This document shows, in pieces, positions 14,001-28,316 of a stretch of 64,000 nt of DNA (position 1 is the stretch's first letter; each line of letters opens with the position of its first letter). The position numbers were made by a program, and so were the translations under genes. This stretch comes from Certhia americana. Taxonomy: Eukaryota; Chordata; Aves; Passeriformes; Certhiidae. Below the pieces are notes generated by a model that searched no databases, was not told the origin of the DNA, and was given only the letters and a program-made list of their open reading frames with translations. Where the stretch lies: contig CM031866.1 in assembly GCA_018697195.1 (NCBI GenBank), positions 7,973,104 through 8,037,103 of the forward strand, in the 5' to 3' direction.

Positions 14001-16225
14001 TGCACACCAGGTGCTTGCTCTTCAGAGTCAGACCCTTGACCAAACAGGCCCTTGGCCCTGTTTGACCAAAGAGGATGTTTCAGCTGGACACTCAAATACA
14101 CCACACGAGTGCCCACTTTGCTCAGCACCATGAGCAGCCCATTTCCACAGCTTGCAGCACTGCTCTCTGCTGCCAGGACCTCTGAAAGCTCCATTTGCTC
14201 AAGGCTCTCTTGTTGGAAACCCCACTGCTACAGAGCATGAAGAGCAAATAAGGGCTGGAAATACAATACCACAGATTAAACCTCTCTCTGTTTGAAGGAA
14301 TGATTGAGACTTGCCAGAGTATTTGCCCAGCTCTGCCCATAAAGATTTAAACATGTTTGCTATTTCTCCCTCACCTTGAGTCTGTAGTTTATGGCATGTA
14401 GGGATGGTAGGAAGGGTGGGGGCAGCCCAGTGTCTCTGTGGTCCTCAGAGTGCTTTAAGGCAACATCATAAAAGGGATCAGGGACAGAGCTCTTAGCCAT
14501 GACCCCTCTCTGCAAACAAAGCAGGAATTACTGGGCAATAGTGTCATTCACAGTATTTTCTCCTTGAAAGTACCTCTGCAAGAGCCACCACACTTGGGCA
14601 GCAGCAGGCAGCTGTGTCCTCCAAGCAAAGGAGAAGGGCCATGGGCTCACACAGCTCCATGACTGAGCTGGCACTCCCCCACTGCCCTGCAGGGCTGCAG
14701 ACCTGCCACAAAGCTCCTTGAATTATGGTGATTGAGCAATTTTCAGTATTTCTCTGGCTGACAGCAGCAGTGGTGCTCTGTCTGCCAGCTCTTGGCTAGA
14801 CAAAGCAGATTTAGTGTCCCCCATCTGGTAGTTGAACTCTGTGTGCAATCTGCACACAGCCACAGCCAGCACTCAGACTGGGCTCTCGTGGGGCCCTGGC
14901 AGTGCTGGTACCAGGTACCAGTACAGGGAGTGCTGTGGCAAACCCATCTCTCTGGGAAGCAGCTCTGCACCTGTGAGGAGCAGCAGTGCTGACAGGAATA
15001 TAACCCTAAAATGTAGCTAGCCAGCACTGCAAAAAAGGAGTTTTAAAAACTATGCAGATTAGAAAAAACAACAGATCTAGCAGTACTTCTGGGACTTGCT
15101 TACACTTAATAGTAAATGCTGGTTACTAGCAATATCTTGTTTAAAATACAAGGCTATTTAAGAGGCAGCTATTGATAGTTTACTGTGTTAAGATGAAAGC
15201 ATTATTGCCAGAATTTTGCATTCAAATAAGCCATCATGCCCTATAAAAATCACAGCTATTGCCTCTAGGCTGTTGCTTTGAATTGGGCTCAAATCAGTTA
15301 TGACCAAAACCAGTTGCTCTGCAAGGATGCTCAGTGACATGAACACCCTGAGCTCACAGGTACAGCCTCACTGGGGCTTGAACATCTTGCCACAGGGCTA
15401 GTGTCCATCTCCATGGCTGTCCTCAAATGAGTTGTGTCATTCCACCACCTCAGCACCCAGGACACACACCTGTCAGCCTGATGTCACCCTCACCCCATAT
15501 GCTTGTGTCTGAAATTACCTGAAAATAGTTTCTTCAAACAAGTCCCACTTCTCCTCCCCAACTCCCCCCAAGGGTCTGTTTGTTCTGTTCATCTTCCTTC
15601 ACTGTACTTTGTGCATGGCATGCCCCAGCTGGCACTGCTGGAGATCCACACCAGCACCAACAACTGCCACCTGCCCATGCCCTGCTAGTGGGGTCTCTCC
15701 AGGACCCATCTTCACTCATTCCTTACAACTAGGACTAGATGCCATCCTGACATGGAAGTAAATAAACCTAAATTTCAACCACAACCCCTTCTCCAACAAA
15801 ATTGTTGCAAAATACTGAACCTGAAGTACCTCAGGAAGCTGCCTTCCTGTTCACACACTTCACCCCATGGTTTTACACTGGGAAAAATGCATTTTGTTTT
15901 CAATCTGTTCAATAAATTGTGATCTCTATAGCATTGGCCAATCAAAACTAGGGTAACAGGGCTCTTCCCTAATCATCTAAAGGCAGCCTGAACTCCCATG
16001 GACATTTCTGCCCCTGCACTGGGACTCTGGCCTCCTCAGGCTCAGTGCACGGTGCAGCTTTCCCTATTTATGTCCTTGGGGAAGTGAGATGTGCAGCTTC
16101 CCTACACAAGGGAGCTCCCTACCAGCTGCTTGTCCTTTATCATTGCTTCATTCAGGCCCTCTCAGAGAGCACATGTAACCTAACTCATAAAGACCACCAA
16201 AACTCATTTCATCCCTATTTCAGAT

Positions 16226-16253
16226 TTTCCAATTAACTTCAATTAATTGGAAA
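16226..16253. repeat. Perfect 11-bp hairpin with 6-base loop
   Basis: TTTCCAATTAA (16,226-16,236) and TTAATTGGAAA (16,243-16,253) are exact inverse complements around CTTCAA. Confidence 0.9.
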
Positions 16254-18382
16254 TAATATGCTTTTTCTAAAACTCATCATATATTCTACTTGGATATCCT
16301 ATCAGATCAACACAGTGTAGGTGTAGTTACAGAGCAATGTGCTGTCCTCCCTGATCAGAGCAGGGATGGCACAGCCAAGGCCAGGCAGCACTGGAGGACA
16401 GGGCTGAGGGCTTACACACAGAGCAGCAGCCTCTGGATTCCCCTGACCTGACTGTACAGTGAAATCCTGCTGCATCTTCAGGGGTTCCTTCAAAGACAGC
16501 CTGAAGTTTAGATACACCCATAAATGCAAACCATTAGCAGCTCAGGCATCCCAGTGGCTGGATTCTCACCACCCAGGAGCTCAGTTACATGTCCAAACAC
16601 TTGCTGTCATCTGCTTAACTCTTCCCCATGCTAAGTTTAAACCAGTGGGTGATCCTTATGACATTTTCATGCGTGTGCACATGCACTGCAAAGCACACCA
16701 CTTAATTTTTTGTTCTTCTAGCTGAGAGCAACTCTTCCTTTACTTACAAGAAGGTGTATTTTGGAGGCCAAGGTCTGCACGAGCTGGAAAGGGGCTCCCT
16801 GCTGCCAGGCAGCTGGGCTGGGCTGTGGCTGTGCCAGCACACTGGGACCACACTGTCATTAGTGCAGCCAGAGCACCAGGCACTGCAAATCCATCATGCC
16901 ATTTAATGCTCCGTGAGGGACCAGCAGCTCAGCCTGCACTGGAGCAAGCCCACCAGACAGGCAGGCAGAGGAGGAGGCAGCACTAGATCTTCCACCTCAT
17001 CTTATCCCTAATTAGCTGGGGGATGATGGCTGCTCTGTCTCTGCTGGTACTCTTCAGGATTTAAATAGATGCTGTCTGCCTGCCATGCCCGCATAGTTTC
17101 AGGCCAGCAATAATTGCAGGTATGAAAAATATCCCAAGGAAAAGCTGTGTGAGATTCATAATAATAGCAAAAAAATTAAGGCCAAAATTGCAAGTGTTCC
17201 AGTATTCTACTGTAAGCACTTGTCCCTTAATGTGAAACAATCAAACATTTAAAATATGCAGGGACACACACACAATTTGTATGTATAAACATACATTATT
17301 TAGATCAGCTGAATTCTCAAGAGCTGCAAATAGTCCATGAATTATTCTGTAATTTATCCTTCCCCCATCTGAGAATATGCTTCCACCAAAAGATTTTTCT
17401 TTTTCAATTAAAATTCATTGTGTTAGCGTCCCAACCAGGCAGCCAAAAGAACATAGAGGGACCGCCAGGTATGACCCATGGGCTTTGCTTGTCAGTCTGC
17501 TCCCAGACATCATTTGCTCCATCAGTCCCTCAAGGCACAAGCAGAAAGCAGGCTCTGAGCCAGCTGAGCATTTCTGTTCACACACACCTCCCAGCAGCAC
17601 CTTTTCAGCAGGCACCTCAAACACAGCTGCAGAGTGAGACCAGCAGGAACCTCCTGTGCACGCCCCATTGTCCTGATCCAAAATCAAGGAGTAACTGGGA
17701 TTGACTTCTCCTCACTGCTGTGAGACTTGGGGACAACAAATGGCTTTCACTTCTCTATATTTGCATGTTAAGCCACCACTCAGAACTGATTTTAAATGTA
17801 AAGTTCCTTTTGCACATAAACAACCAACTTTCCTTAGCCCTGTCAGTCACACAGTAATGGTTTCCTTCTGTAGCATGGCTGCCCAGGACTGGATCCTGCA
17901 CAACACCAGGGGCACAGCTTGGGAAGCCACAAGCATTGGTATTTATTCTGGAGGTTGTGGGTCTTCTGCTCATTTCCCTTTTGCTCTTAACCAAGAGTTT
18001 CTCTTAATAATTATTTTTTAAAATAATTAGTTTTTCCTCTTATCTGTGATGTAAAAAAAACTTGTGAAGGTACTAAAAAAAATTATAGAGGAGGAAAAAT
18101 ATTTTTCTATTAAAAAGTTAATGATTTGTGTATCCTAAAAAAAAACCCAAGCCCAAACCTATGAAAACTCATCCAATTATAGCTGCAAAAGAAGATGAAA
18201 GAAGAAATATCAAGCCAGGCTGGTCCAGGTCCAATATCCTGCTTTTTGCACTAACACCTGTTGAATCCAACTGCTTAGATGAAAATTCTTCAAAAAATTA
18301 AATGCCTCTGACTTGCTGAGCCATGTTTCACTTTCCTGTCCTTGAAATCCCCAAGGAGTTGAGGAGTTGTCTAGGGAAAAAA

Positions 18383-18392
18383 GGGGGGGGGG
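18383..18392 (+). repeat. G10 homopolymer
   Basis: Ten guanines following an A-run in AT-rich intergenic DNA. Confidence 0.9.
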
Positions 18393-18987
18393 AAAGAGCA
18401 ACAGCAGACTTAGTGTTATTTTTAAATATAACAAAAAAATCTCCAAGTAGAAATCTGGAAATATTCAAAGCTTCCCAGATCTTTGTACAACATTTTAAAA
18501 CCCAAATGGAAAAACAAAATAAAAAGGAGTGGTAGAAGCTCATTTTAAAGTTTCCTTAACAGGTCGCCTTCAAGATGAAGTTACAAATTTCCTCCTGATA
18601 ACATGGTCTGAAAACACGTTACTGTGATATTGATGGTTTCTTTTCAAACCAGCAGTGCCAGAAATTAAATTAGGGCTATTCTTCTCCAAAATACTGTTGA
18701 AGCACCCAGTCCAAAGTCTTGCTTTCTTGTAAAAATTTATGAACAAAATAAAAACAACTATCCCAAGTACAAGAGGCTCTATGTCTTGGAATAAAATACA
18801 GCTATTGCCCTTAGTCCTGCAGAGACCCTTCCTATCAGCACACATCAAGTGGTATCACAGTCCCCTGCATGGCATTTTTGGCTACTACTTCTTGTAAGTA
18901 CCTTGATGCATTTTGTGTAGCAGGAGCCCCATGAAGATACATTAAAAGAGCAATTTGAAGGGTTCACACAGAAATATTGTTCTTAGC

Positions 18988-19040
18988 TTTATTTATTTAT
19001 TTGTATTTATTTATATTTATATTATTATTTATTTATTTAA
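18988..19040 (+). repeat. (TTTA)n microsatellite
   Basis: Impure tetranucleotide repeat of TTTA units with TTTG and TTA interruptions, about 53 bases. Confidence 0.9.
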
Positions 19041-20689
19041 AGCCTCTTGAGGATTTGGTTAGAATTTCAGGTTCATTTAAAGAAAGAAATTCAGTAATTC
19101 ACATGGAGCAACACAGTTACACTAAAAGTAGCTCCAAAATCTTGGTGAATGGTTTGCTCTGGTTTGGGGTTGTTTTTGTTTTAGCTCTGCAATTGAAATC
19201 AGTGTGTGTACCACTTGCATCATCAGGCTATTGGGTGAGAATTTGAATGAGATAACAGAAAGCAAAACCTTGTGTTGTCCAGAACTGTGGTTTCCCACAA
19301 TTTATAGGAGAAACCAGACAGACAGACTGTAAAGGGGGTCTGTATGCAAACCCCAAATTATCCAGTTCTTCCCTGCATAATTCTTTGTTTCCACATTCCT
19401 TTGCTGCTTTCTGAACAAAGCAGCCAAACAGGCTAAAGGTAGCTCAGACTCCCAGCAAGGACTAGAACCCAAACTGTGAAAACAAAACCCATCAATTATA
19501 AGCACCCCTAGAAATTATTTATCTATTTATATCTTTACTCTTTATGAGATTACACATGGAATCATCTTCAAAAGAGAGGTCATGCAGGATCCTCCCCTCC
19601 CAAAAATAAAGGACTTCAGCTCACAGCCTGAACATCTCCCTTCCATTGTGTTCTGCTGCTCCCTGAGATGGCCAGCAATGCCCAGCTGATCACATCTGTT
19701 CTGTATAAAGCACCATCTTTACCTGACATCATTTTGTCTGAGGGGAGCTCTCTAAATTAATTCCACAAGCTCAGAGCTTTGGCAGTTCTTTTTTGATCTT
19801 CTCTGCTGCTTCTCAACACTTCCAGGGTTGCTTAAACCCAGTCAGAACTGTCCAAAATGAAGGACAACTCTTCTGATGACACTGTCCCTATTGCTATGGG
19901 CACTGAGTTCCCCTTACGAACAGCCGCAGGTAAATCAGGGCACCACGCTGTCAGAACCAGGAGCATTGCAAGTGTTCATTTTCCCACTTCTTTTCTGTGC
20001 ATCTCTGGAAAAGGTTGTGAGCCTGTGTGCCACTAAGCCAAGTCTCTGCAGCCTTTTGCTCCAGCAGAAGTACAGAAGTGCAGGGCAAGCACCACGAAGG
20101 TGTGAGAAGGACTCTGGCTGCCAGAGCAGCACCCAGCACACTCAGTCCCCTTTGGGGCAGCAGAGGTGGCAGAACAAAGCCCATGGAGCCAGAGCCCTGC
20201 CCATGTCAGGGTGGTTTTGCTGCTCACAGCACTGATATAGAAAGCATGCATTAGAAAAGAAAAACAAACAACTTTGCCATTGTTGTGTCCGCATATTTTC
20301 TCTCACTACCCTGAAAAACCTTCTAAATTTTCAAGAAAACGTCTCATCCATAGAAATTAGCATATAGCCACATTTCAGATATTCAAAATAAAAATAGCTG
20401 TTTCATCCAGATAATCCTGGACACATCACAAAATATTTCTCAGTGAATTAGACCCATCTCCTGTGGGAAAGGCATGAAATAGATTTTCCTGTTCTCACTT
20501 GGTTCAGGATTGGGTTTTGTCTCATTTCAGACCCCCTTGAGGATTCATTAAGTTGCGGGTGGGAAGCACACAGTGTTTAAAAGCAAAGCATTTTCCTGCT
20601 GAGGCTAATAGCCAGAATTTCCAAACTTGGGCTAGCCAGATCACAGTGGGCGATTACAGAAAATCCATGACATGCTAGAGCAGGAGCTG

Positions 20690-21010
20690 AAGAAGTTCAG
20701 TTTAGCTGAATTTCACACCATGTCAGAGTCCTATTTGCAGCTTAGAAAATGAATTTAATAAAGCTTTTCTGCTGTAACATGGAGTGTCAGCTAGCAGATT
20801 CTCTGACACCTGCTGCTCTTTGAGTCTGATACCATATTGCAGCATAATGTGGTCTAAAATTAGACTTCACACAACAGACCAGGTTTCAATCTTTCAGAAA
20901 ATAATTCTGTTCAGCACCTTTCATTCTCTAACAGGGCTTTGGGACACATGTCCTTTCTTTCCTGCCCCCTCCTGGATTAGCACTTGGAATTTTTTTAGCA
21001 AAGGTTTGAA
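20690..21010. promoter_or_regulatory. Candidate conserved non-coding element
   Basis: A stretch free of simple repeats with balanced composition and motifs such as GAATTTAATAAAGC and TGTCAGCTAGCAG. No coding frame has recognisable motifs. Judged by texture only. Confidence 0.2.
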
Positions 21011-23124
21011 CCATTCGTAAAAAAGAAAAATAAAAACAAACCAGAACTAAAATAGTTTCATTTTCACTTGATTGCAAACTATACCATGAAGAAATATACT
21101 TGCCAACTTATACAGTTGCTTCCTACCTGCACCCCCACAGACCAGAGATAGCATAAAGCTGGAAGGCTTTCAACTTTGGGTGCAGAGAATTATTGTCTGA
21201 GAAGGAAAAATATTCCAAGCTTAAATGACAGACGGGTGTTTGAATATCTATTTCAAGACTGAGAAGCAACTACAGGAAGAAACCAATGACAGCTCCACAG
21301 GATAATGCAATTTTTCTGTAAAAATTTCACTTATTACAAAAGAAAAGAATTAACCTGGACTATTTCTTTCTCCAATCAAGATACATTTTTGTATCTTCTT
21401 GTATAATTGTATTTAAATGCAATTAAAAGTTAGTTCATTCCTTTTATATAACTGACTGCAATTAATGCTACTGTTTATTCTAAATACTAATTAGATTTTT
21501 TTAAAGTGTGCCTAGCCTTTAAATGCTAAGTTGGCTCCAAAACCTAGAGCTCAGCTAAAATCACATAGGAAGCTTCTTTCACAAGATAAATGCCTGTCTT
21601 GTCTTTCCCAGCTACCTGCAAAATCTTTAAGACAATGTGGAGCTTATGTACACAGCATGAATAACATTTCATTGCCAAGAAATCTAGCACTGATTGGTGT
21701 GCTCCAACACAGACATCAGTATTTTCCAAAGAATTTATAAGAGGCATAAATAAGAAAAAAAAAACCCAACTAGGCATAGCGTGTAGACCTTAAAATGTAA
21801 GGAATTTACTGTGGCAGAAAAGATACAGCCTTTCACTACCAAGAAATGGCTCTGAGATAACCAATAAAATTAGTAACCTTGCTCTCATCCTGGGAATTGC
21901 AATCGATCTACTTTTTGTATCAAAATCAAATTGCTTCCCAAGTTAGAATGCAATGTCCTGAGTCAGCTTACAAATGAGCTGGAGTGAGAAAGTAAACAGA
22001 TCACAACCACTAAACTTTACAAATATAAATAGCATGCAGATTAAAGCAAATAACATGTCCAGTGGAGGAAAAAAAAAATCTAACTTCTCCTGTTTCAGCT
22101 GAATGTCCAGAATATTGTTTTGTACAGGACACCACCCATAAGAGTAAAACTGAATCTGATTGACTGCCTTGGCCAATTCATCAAACCTTCCTTCACCAGA
22201 TGTGTTTAAGCAAGTGAATCTCTCTCCCTTGCAGCAGCAGGAGGAGGGAGGGCAGGCAGGAGGAGCCCTGCAGCCAGACCCTGTGGAGCATCTCTGAAAC
22301 CTTCTGGACCAGCACAGAGAGCTGTGGCCTTCCCACCTTGGGTCCCAGAACAGTGCCACTGGTTGACAAACAAAGCCAAACCAAAGGTTTCAAATCAAAA
22401 TGCACTCTTCAGATTATAATCTCCTCACCCCTCTCACTAAATGTGTTTTCGTCAGATATTGATGTTTACACTCAAAACATGGGTGAAGACAGAACTTTTC
22501 AATATGTGCTGTAATGCCTGCAAACTACTAACCTCTTGGGGAAAAATTACATGGGGTTGAGCAGAAGCTGAAGAGAAAGGAGAACATAAAGCATCTATAC
22601 ATCTCATCTTGTTTAAAGTAGCTTCACATCTTCTTCAAAATGCAATCTACATATTGAAACAAAGGAATCATCCTAATGGGTACATTACAATAACAGCTCC
22701 TCCCATCAATCTCCATTTTCACCCATCCATATGGAGGAAAAAACTGATAATCTCAACAGAGAGAAGCTCCTCCAAGCATTCTTGGAGTTTTCTCAGGATA
22801 TTCAGCCTATCAAACTTACATTTATGGACATACTCATACCATTTTAGAGATAATATTCATTACGCTCATCAAAACTATTTGGTCTCATTTCTGTATTGGT
22901 GGTACAGATGCTTATTTACAGCTCAATTAAACTTAAAAAAAAAAGAAAAAAATCAAACCACTTTAAATTTCTATGACCTGCCTATCTCAGAGGTATTCTG
23001 CAAGTACTGAAAATGCTCATGCCAAAGCCTTTCAGAGATACAGTAATCGAGAATTTGTGTGTTTGGTAACCTGGGCTGTAGCCAAGCCAGAGTCAGTCCT
23101 CCTTCCTACTTTGCATGACCTCTT

Positions 23125-23138
23125 GCTCCCCCTGATGT
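23125..23138 (-). promoter_or_regulatory. Candidate CTCF site
   Basis: On the minus strand ACATCAGGGGGAGC matches 11 of 14 positions of the CTCF core (CCACCAGGGGGCGC type). It is an isolated motif match in the desert. Confidence 0.3.
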
Positions 23139-26100
23139 ATCTCTCTAGAAACCAAGGGTATGACTAACCAGGCATGTAGGTGGCTTGTGAGAGTTCATTA
23201 ATAAAAACTTACATTTGCAAAATAATGAACATTTTCAGTACCCTGTAAATCTTCAGATTCATATAAATGAGGCTGTTTTAAAGTTTGAAACTCCACACAT
23301 AAAAATTCTTACATAAGATGGTCTAAGAAAGGCATATGAAGCATCTTGTAATTTGGGACAGGTTTGGGGCCTGAAGAGGAGAACCTGGCTGCACTAATTC
23401 CTGAGGTTTGGGCAGTAGCTCGTTAGTGTTGGTTTATGGCCATCAAAAGCTGATGAGAGACTTACTCATACATTATTTATCTTTTATTTTAATGTTATTT
23501 CACAAAAACCAGCTATTACATTCTGCTTGATTATGGTGCTAGTTTGCATTTCAATCTGTTTTAATAATTTCGAACACTATGATTAAGAGAGAAGGAAATT
23601 AAGAGGGTAGACCAGGACAGGCACAATCCTGTCAGACATACCCTTAACTGATCCCAGGCTGAAATTATGCCCACGTACCAAGCATCCCCAGAGCAGTAAG
23701 GAAGATCTTACTGTCCTGAGGCACCAAATATTTCCACTCACCTCTCTCTCTCTCTCCCACCCTGCAGCTGAGGCTGTGCTGGGTGATTCCCTGGGATGCA
23801 CAGTGGTATGAAGGAGTAGCTGGGTGATGGAGGACACAGCCGACTGCAGCCAACGCAAAACCCTGCACAGCATTCCTGCAGAAACGCACAGGAGAGACGG
23901 AATACGAGGGGGTGGTGAGGAGAGGAAATTGTGAAAGCTATTCACAGGCATTGCCAGTGCAGAATATTTTTATATCCCTCTCAACTTTGAAACAAGGAAT
24001 ATATTACTTCATGCAAGTCCAATGTTCCCAGACCCAAGAGGATCTGAAAGCCAGCCCTGAAAGAGCGAAATCTACCTGGACCTTAAGGCAGCAGTAGTGA
24101 AATCTTGCCAACAAAAAACACCAGAATGTCTTCTAAGCAAGCACACAGCAGTGACCTCCAGGACAGGCTTCATCCACAAAAACTCCTTCAGCTGTGGCAA
24201 AGAGGGAACCAGAGGCACTGCCCCAGAGGGACTTGTGGGGTTAAATTGGCCACTTGCCTGTGTTTGATAGATCTTGACAAATCATGACGTGCACATGGCC
24301 ACAGAGAACTCTTTCCAACATAAAAAACAAGAATTGACCTACCTGAAAGCACTCACATGCAAACCCCAACCCCAGTTTAGTCCTGTATGACCCATTTCCT
24401 GCTTCAGTATTCCGGCTGGATTCACAAGTAATGGGCAAACTCCAGTTAACTCCCAATGCAAACCGTTTGGATGAACACTGTTCTGCTACCTGAGCAGTAG
24501 ATGAGAAGGGCTGCTGGTAATTCCAGGTGATAAAATCACACTGGTTGGAGAAGCTGGACATGGAAAATAGCTTTAACTGCAGACTCTGTGCTGTACACAC
24601 AGCAAATGGACCATTAGGGGCTTACAACATCATAAGAAAGCTTTCTAGTTTTCAGTTTTGATGGACATATAGTTCTGTACCTGCTGTTGATCCAGGACTG
24701 ACTTAAATAAAATCTTGTTTCAGAAACTGGATGAAGTTATTGTTATTGAAAGAAACAGAGATTGTGACACAAAGGCTCTGTACCAGTACAACAGTGCATG
24801 ATAAAGCTGCAATTGGTTTTCTAAAAAAATGCTTTAACTGTTGCCATTGCTACTAACACAGCATGCAACCAGTTCCCATGGCATAAGGATGCCTTAAGCC
24901 AATAATAACTTTCTTCTCTGCTTGGGAAAATACCAGGTCAGTCAGGTCCATGGTAAAGTGAGAAAGCACTGGCATTACAAAGCACCTCAGAGCAGAGGTG
25001 AGCATTTCAGACTGCATTTCAAGCCATAATGAGCTACTAGTTCAACAGGGCAGAGGAAGGACTGCAGCAAAACTGAGCAAAACCTTGGTGGTTTGCAATG
25101 ACAATTCCCATCACAGGTGTCTGTGGGCTGCCCAGCCTGAGGGATGCTCTAGGAATGCAGCCTGTCCAACACACACCCAGGAGGGCTCTGACCACATGCC
25201 AAGGCTCCCTCCAGGGGAGAGAACAGTGTGTCCAGCATTAGAACAAGTGGGAAAACCTGAGCAGGCCACACACTCTTTTTCCAAGAAAATCTCCAGCCTA
25301 ACTGTGGCATATGGAGTCTAAGATTTGCCTATTCCATCAAATATGAACAGGAACAATGGGAGTTCAAAGCTTCCATCCACCCAGAGGTATGATGTATGAC
25401 AGACAACAGATCTGTGACATACCAAACAGTTTCTTACTGGAGCCACAGCAAGTTTTCTCTAACTCACTGTTGCTAGGTAGTTAATCAAGACATAGTCTAA
25501 AAAAAGTTAAATGATTTGTTAGTTCATAGTTATTGGCTAAAATGTGTTTTCAGTAACCTGGCTATTTGCCTGGTCTGTGATTTTTTTTTTCTGAGATTCA
25601 GTCTATCAGGCTGTAATGAAGCCAAGATTCAGAAGAGATGTCCTCCCATTTTAGCAGAGGAGGAGGAACTCACTTCCCTGCTCCCCCTTGCCGTAACTCC
25701 CAATTACCTCGACTTGCAGAAGGTTGATCCAGATGGTGAACACAAGACTGCAGGCAAGCATGCCTCGAATGAATTCTCAGTGTAGAAGGGTGGAATAAGC
25801 CATATGTTTTCACAAATTAGGGGTGACTCTCCAACGCCTGAATGATGAAGCAGATCCAAGAGTAAGTTATGCATGATCCTCCCCGATGAGTGAAGAGAAA
25901 TGTTTTATTCAGTGCCTCATGCTGTGAGCTATATTTATACCAAATGTATCTTTGTACATTTTAAAATATTATCTATTAGGGGATACTGCAACTGCAACAC
26001 AAGACTATGTACAGCACCACTTAAAACCCAACACTCACAGGAGGGCTATAAGAGGCCTTGACACCATCCAGCTGTGAAGTTACTGGTCCAGGTGACTCAG

Positions 26101-27949
26101 GCTAAAGACCTTAAAATCCAGGCAGCAAACTGCCTTGAGGAAAGCCCTTTCCTCTGTGCACAAGCTACAAAGCCTAAGTCATCATCTGACCAGACAAATA
26201 CACAACCAGTACCTTGTTTTCTTTGTTATGGTAACTAGCCAATAGCACCATGCCTGAGACTTTTATATTTTTAAAATCTCCGCCTTCCAGATTCCGTAGA
26301 CTATGTTACCTTTTTTCTTTTGCTTATAACCTCTTTAAGAGAGAAAATTATACAGCAAACTAAAATTAACATTCTTCTAATCTCAGAATCTTTGCAGGGA
26401 GTTTACAAGCCTCCAGCACCAGGGAAGGCTGCTCAGGCAGAGCAGTAGAAGGGAGGCAGCCCTTTGCTTGCACCGCTGCCCCTGGGAGCAGCATCCTGAG
26501 GGAACACAACTGCACAGGGGGAACCCACCCACTCACCTCCTCGGGGACTGCCCTGCTGCCTCCAGAGGCCACTTGCAGCAGAGATGTTGGGGAGATGCAG
26601 CCCAACAGTGTTTTTGCAGCACGATTATATTTCACATGGAAAGAGAGTAATAGCAAAAACAAAAGCAAAGATCATTCTGACTGAAAATCCATAGCTTCTC
26701 TTAAACATAATAACTACAATCGCATTTGTTGACCAAGTAACAGAGTTAAAGCCCACAGGCAAGGCCATCAGCCAAGATGAATCGCCACAGCACCATTAAC
26801 TTTATCCTTTCATGCTTGATCTCACCCACTGTGCTCCCAAAATGGCCATGGTCTTTTTTTCTACTTTTATTGTACAGAAACACCAACCATTTTTAAAAGT
26901 ACATGTGCTGCACAGCTTACATTTCAGTTATTTTACACCTCACTCTAATTCATTCCTCAGCCTAATCTGTATCTAAACACAAGCAGCAATGCAGTCTACC
27001 AGCATCCCACTTATGAAATTCATGAAGCTAAGAGGCCATTGGAATATTTTTGAAGCCATCTCCTGACCTTTTAATCAGTTATTACCTCCTGTAACAGAAT
27101 TTCTCAAAGCTCAGCTGCTCTGAATTCTTGCCTGTCTCATGTAATGAGCAGATGTGGCAAAGTAAGGATTTGAAACATGATGAAAGTTATGATGACAGGT
27201 CTTTCTCTGCCAGATTTTTATGTTTTTACAGCCTAACGCTGAACTGCAGCACTTTTTTTTTTTAATTCAGCTTCTGATAAGAACATATAAAAAGCATATC
27301 AAAGGCAACAATAAATTCACTAAAATAGTTCTCTCGATTCAAACAGAACCACACCTTACAGGACCGTGCAGATGATGCTCTGTTTGAATTTACTCATAAA
27401 TATCGACCCCAGCATCTCATGGCGCCCTGCACGTCCCTAAAAATAACCCCATGTGTTGCTTGGTGAGGGAAGTGGAGATGATGACATGGAGCAGTGTTGA
27501 GCTGACAGAAGGCAGCCCAAACTGAGCCCAGTGCCAAAACCATCACTAAAGGGGAGCTAAAGGGGAGCAGCCCTGTGCCTCCCCTGGGCACGAGGCGATT
27601 GCGGCAGAGCGCTCGCCGTGCTCATCACTGCAGGCTGGAGTGGAAGCGCTCTCCTGATTATCACAAATGTCTCCAATGGGAGGAGGGAAGTGGGAGGACT
27701 TACCAAGCAGCAAATCCTTGGTTGCCCTCCCCCTGTTGCCAGTGATTCCTGCTGAACTGAGCTCTGACAGCAGAGAGGTGCAGCCTCAGGCAGCCCCAGC
27801 AGGTTTACACCCCTGTCCCAGCAGAGCCAGGCCAGGCCAGGGGGGCTGTGGTGACCATCTCAGCACCAGCCATCACCTTGCCAGGCTCACCCTGAACTAG
27901 TGAGGAGCTTCAAGTGTCCTTCAAGGTCTCTGGCCGAAAGCTAGGTCAC

Positions 27950-28316
27950 CTTTGATGCCTTGAAAGGCCACCTGGAACAGAGGCTAGACAGAGTAAAGAA
28001 ATAAAGTAGGTATTTATTAAAAAGGCCTTCAAAGGATGGAGCTTGGGCAGTACAAGAGCCTGGCCAAGGCTACACCTAAGATGGACTCCAAGTTACAAGT
28101 TTTCACACTTTTATAAGTTCTGTTTCATTGACATATTGGGGTTAATTGTCCACTTACAGCTTCAGGTTATGAAGTCCCATCCTCTCAAATTGCTCTCCTC
28201 AATTCACTGTTTATACTTTTGGGGCCTGAAGCTGTTATGTTGTCCTTGGTTCTTGGGCTGGAGAAGGATTGTTTTGTCTGACTAAACTGTGAGGAGAACT
28301 TGCTAACACTCTTTCA
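27950..28316 (-). mobile_element. Solo LTR of an endogenous retrovirus (passerine type)
   Basis: Read on the minus strand, the element begins TGAAAGAGTGTTAGC (28,316). It has a TATA box (TATAAAA, 28,109-28,115) and a poly(A) signal AATAAA (28,013-28,018) about 95 bases further on, and ends in a CA near 27,950. This order (TG, TATA, AATAAA, CA) is typical of a retroviral LTR. The sequence matches my recollection of a common songbird ERV LTR. No internal gag, pol or env sequence is attached on either side, so it is probably a solo LTR left by recombination. The left boundary is uncertain (it might extend to about 27,901) and I could not find a clear target-site duplication. Confidence 0.75.

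Larger units (their letters stand above)
9641..18987. other. Intergenic DNA, no gene recognised
   Basis: Unique sequence with C13 and A14 runs (10,694 and 11,063), a G10 run (18,383) and a hairpin at 16,226. The longest frames (about 120-140 codons) are low-complexity or overlap frames of equal size on the other strand. Confidence 0.7.
19041..27949. other. Intergenic DNA, no gene recognised
   Basis: Unique sequence with somewhat GC-richer patches near 19,930-20,240 and 27,400-27,900. A candidate CTCF site lies at 23,125. No splice-bounded frame could be linked to a known protein. Confidence 0.7.
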
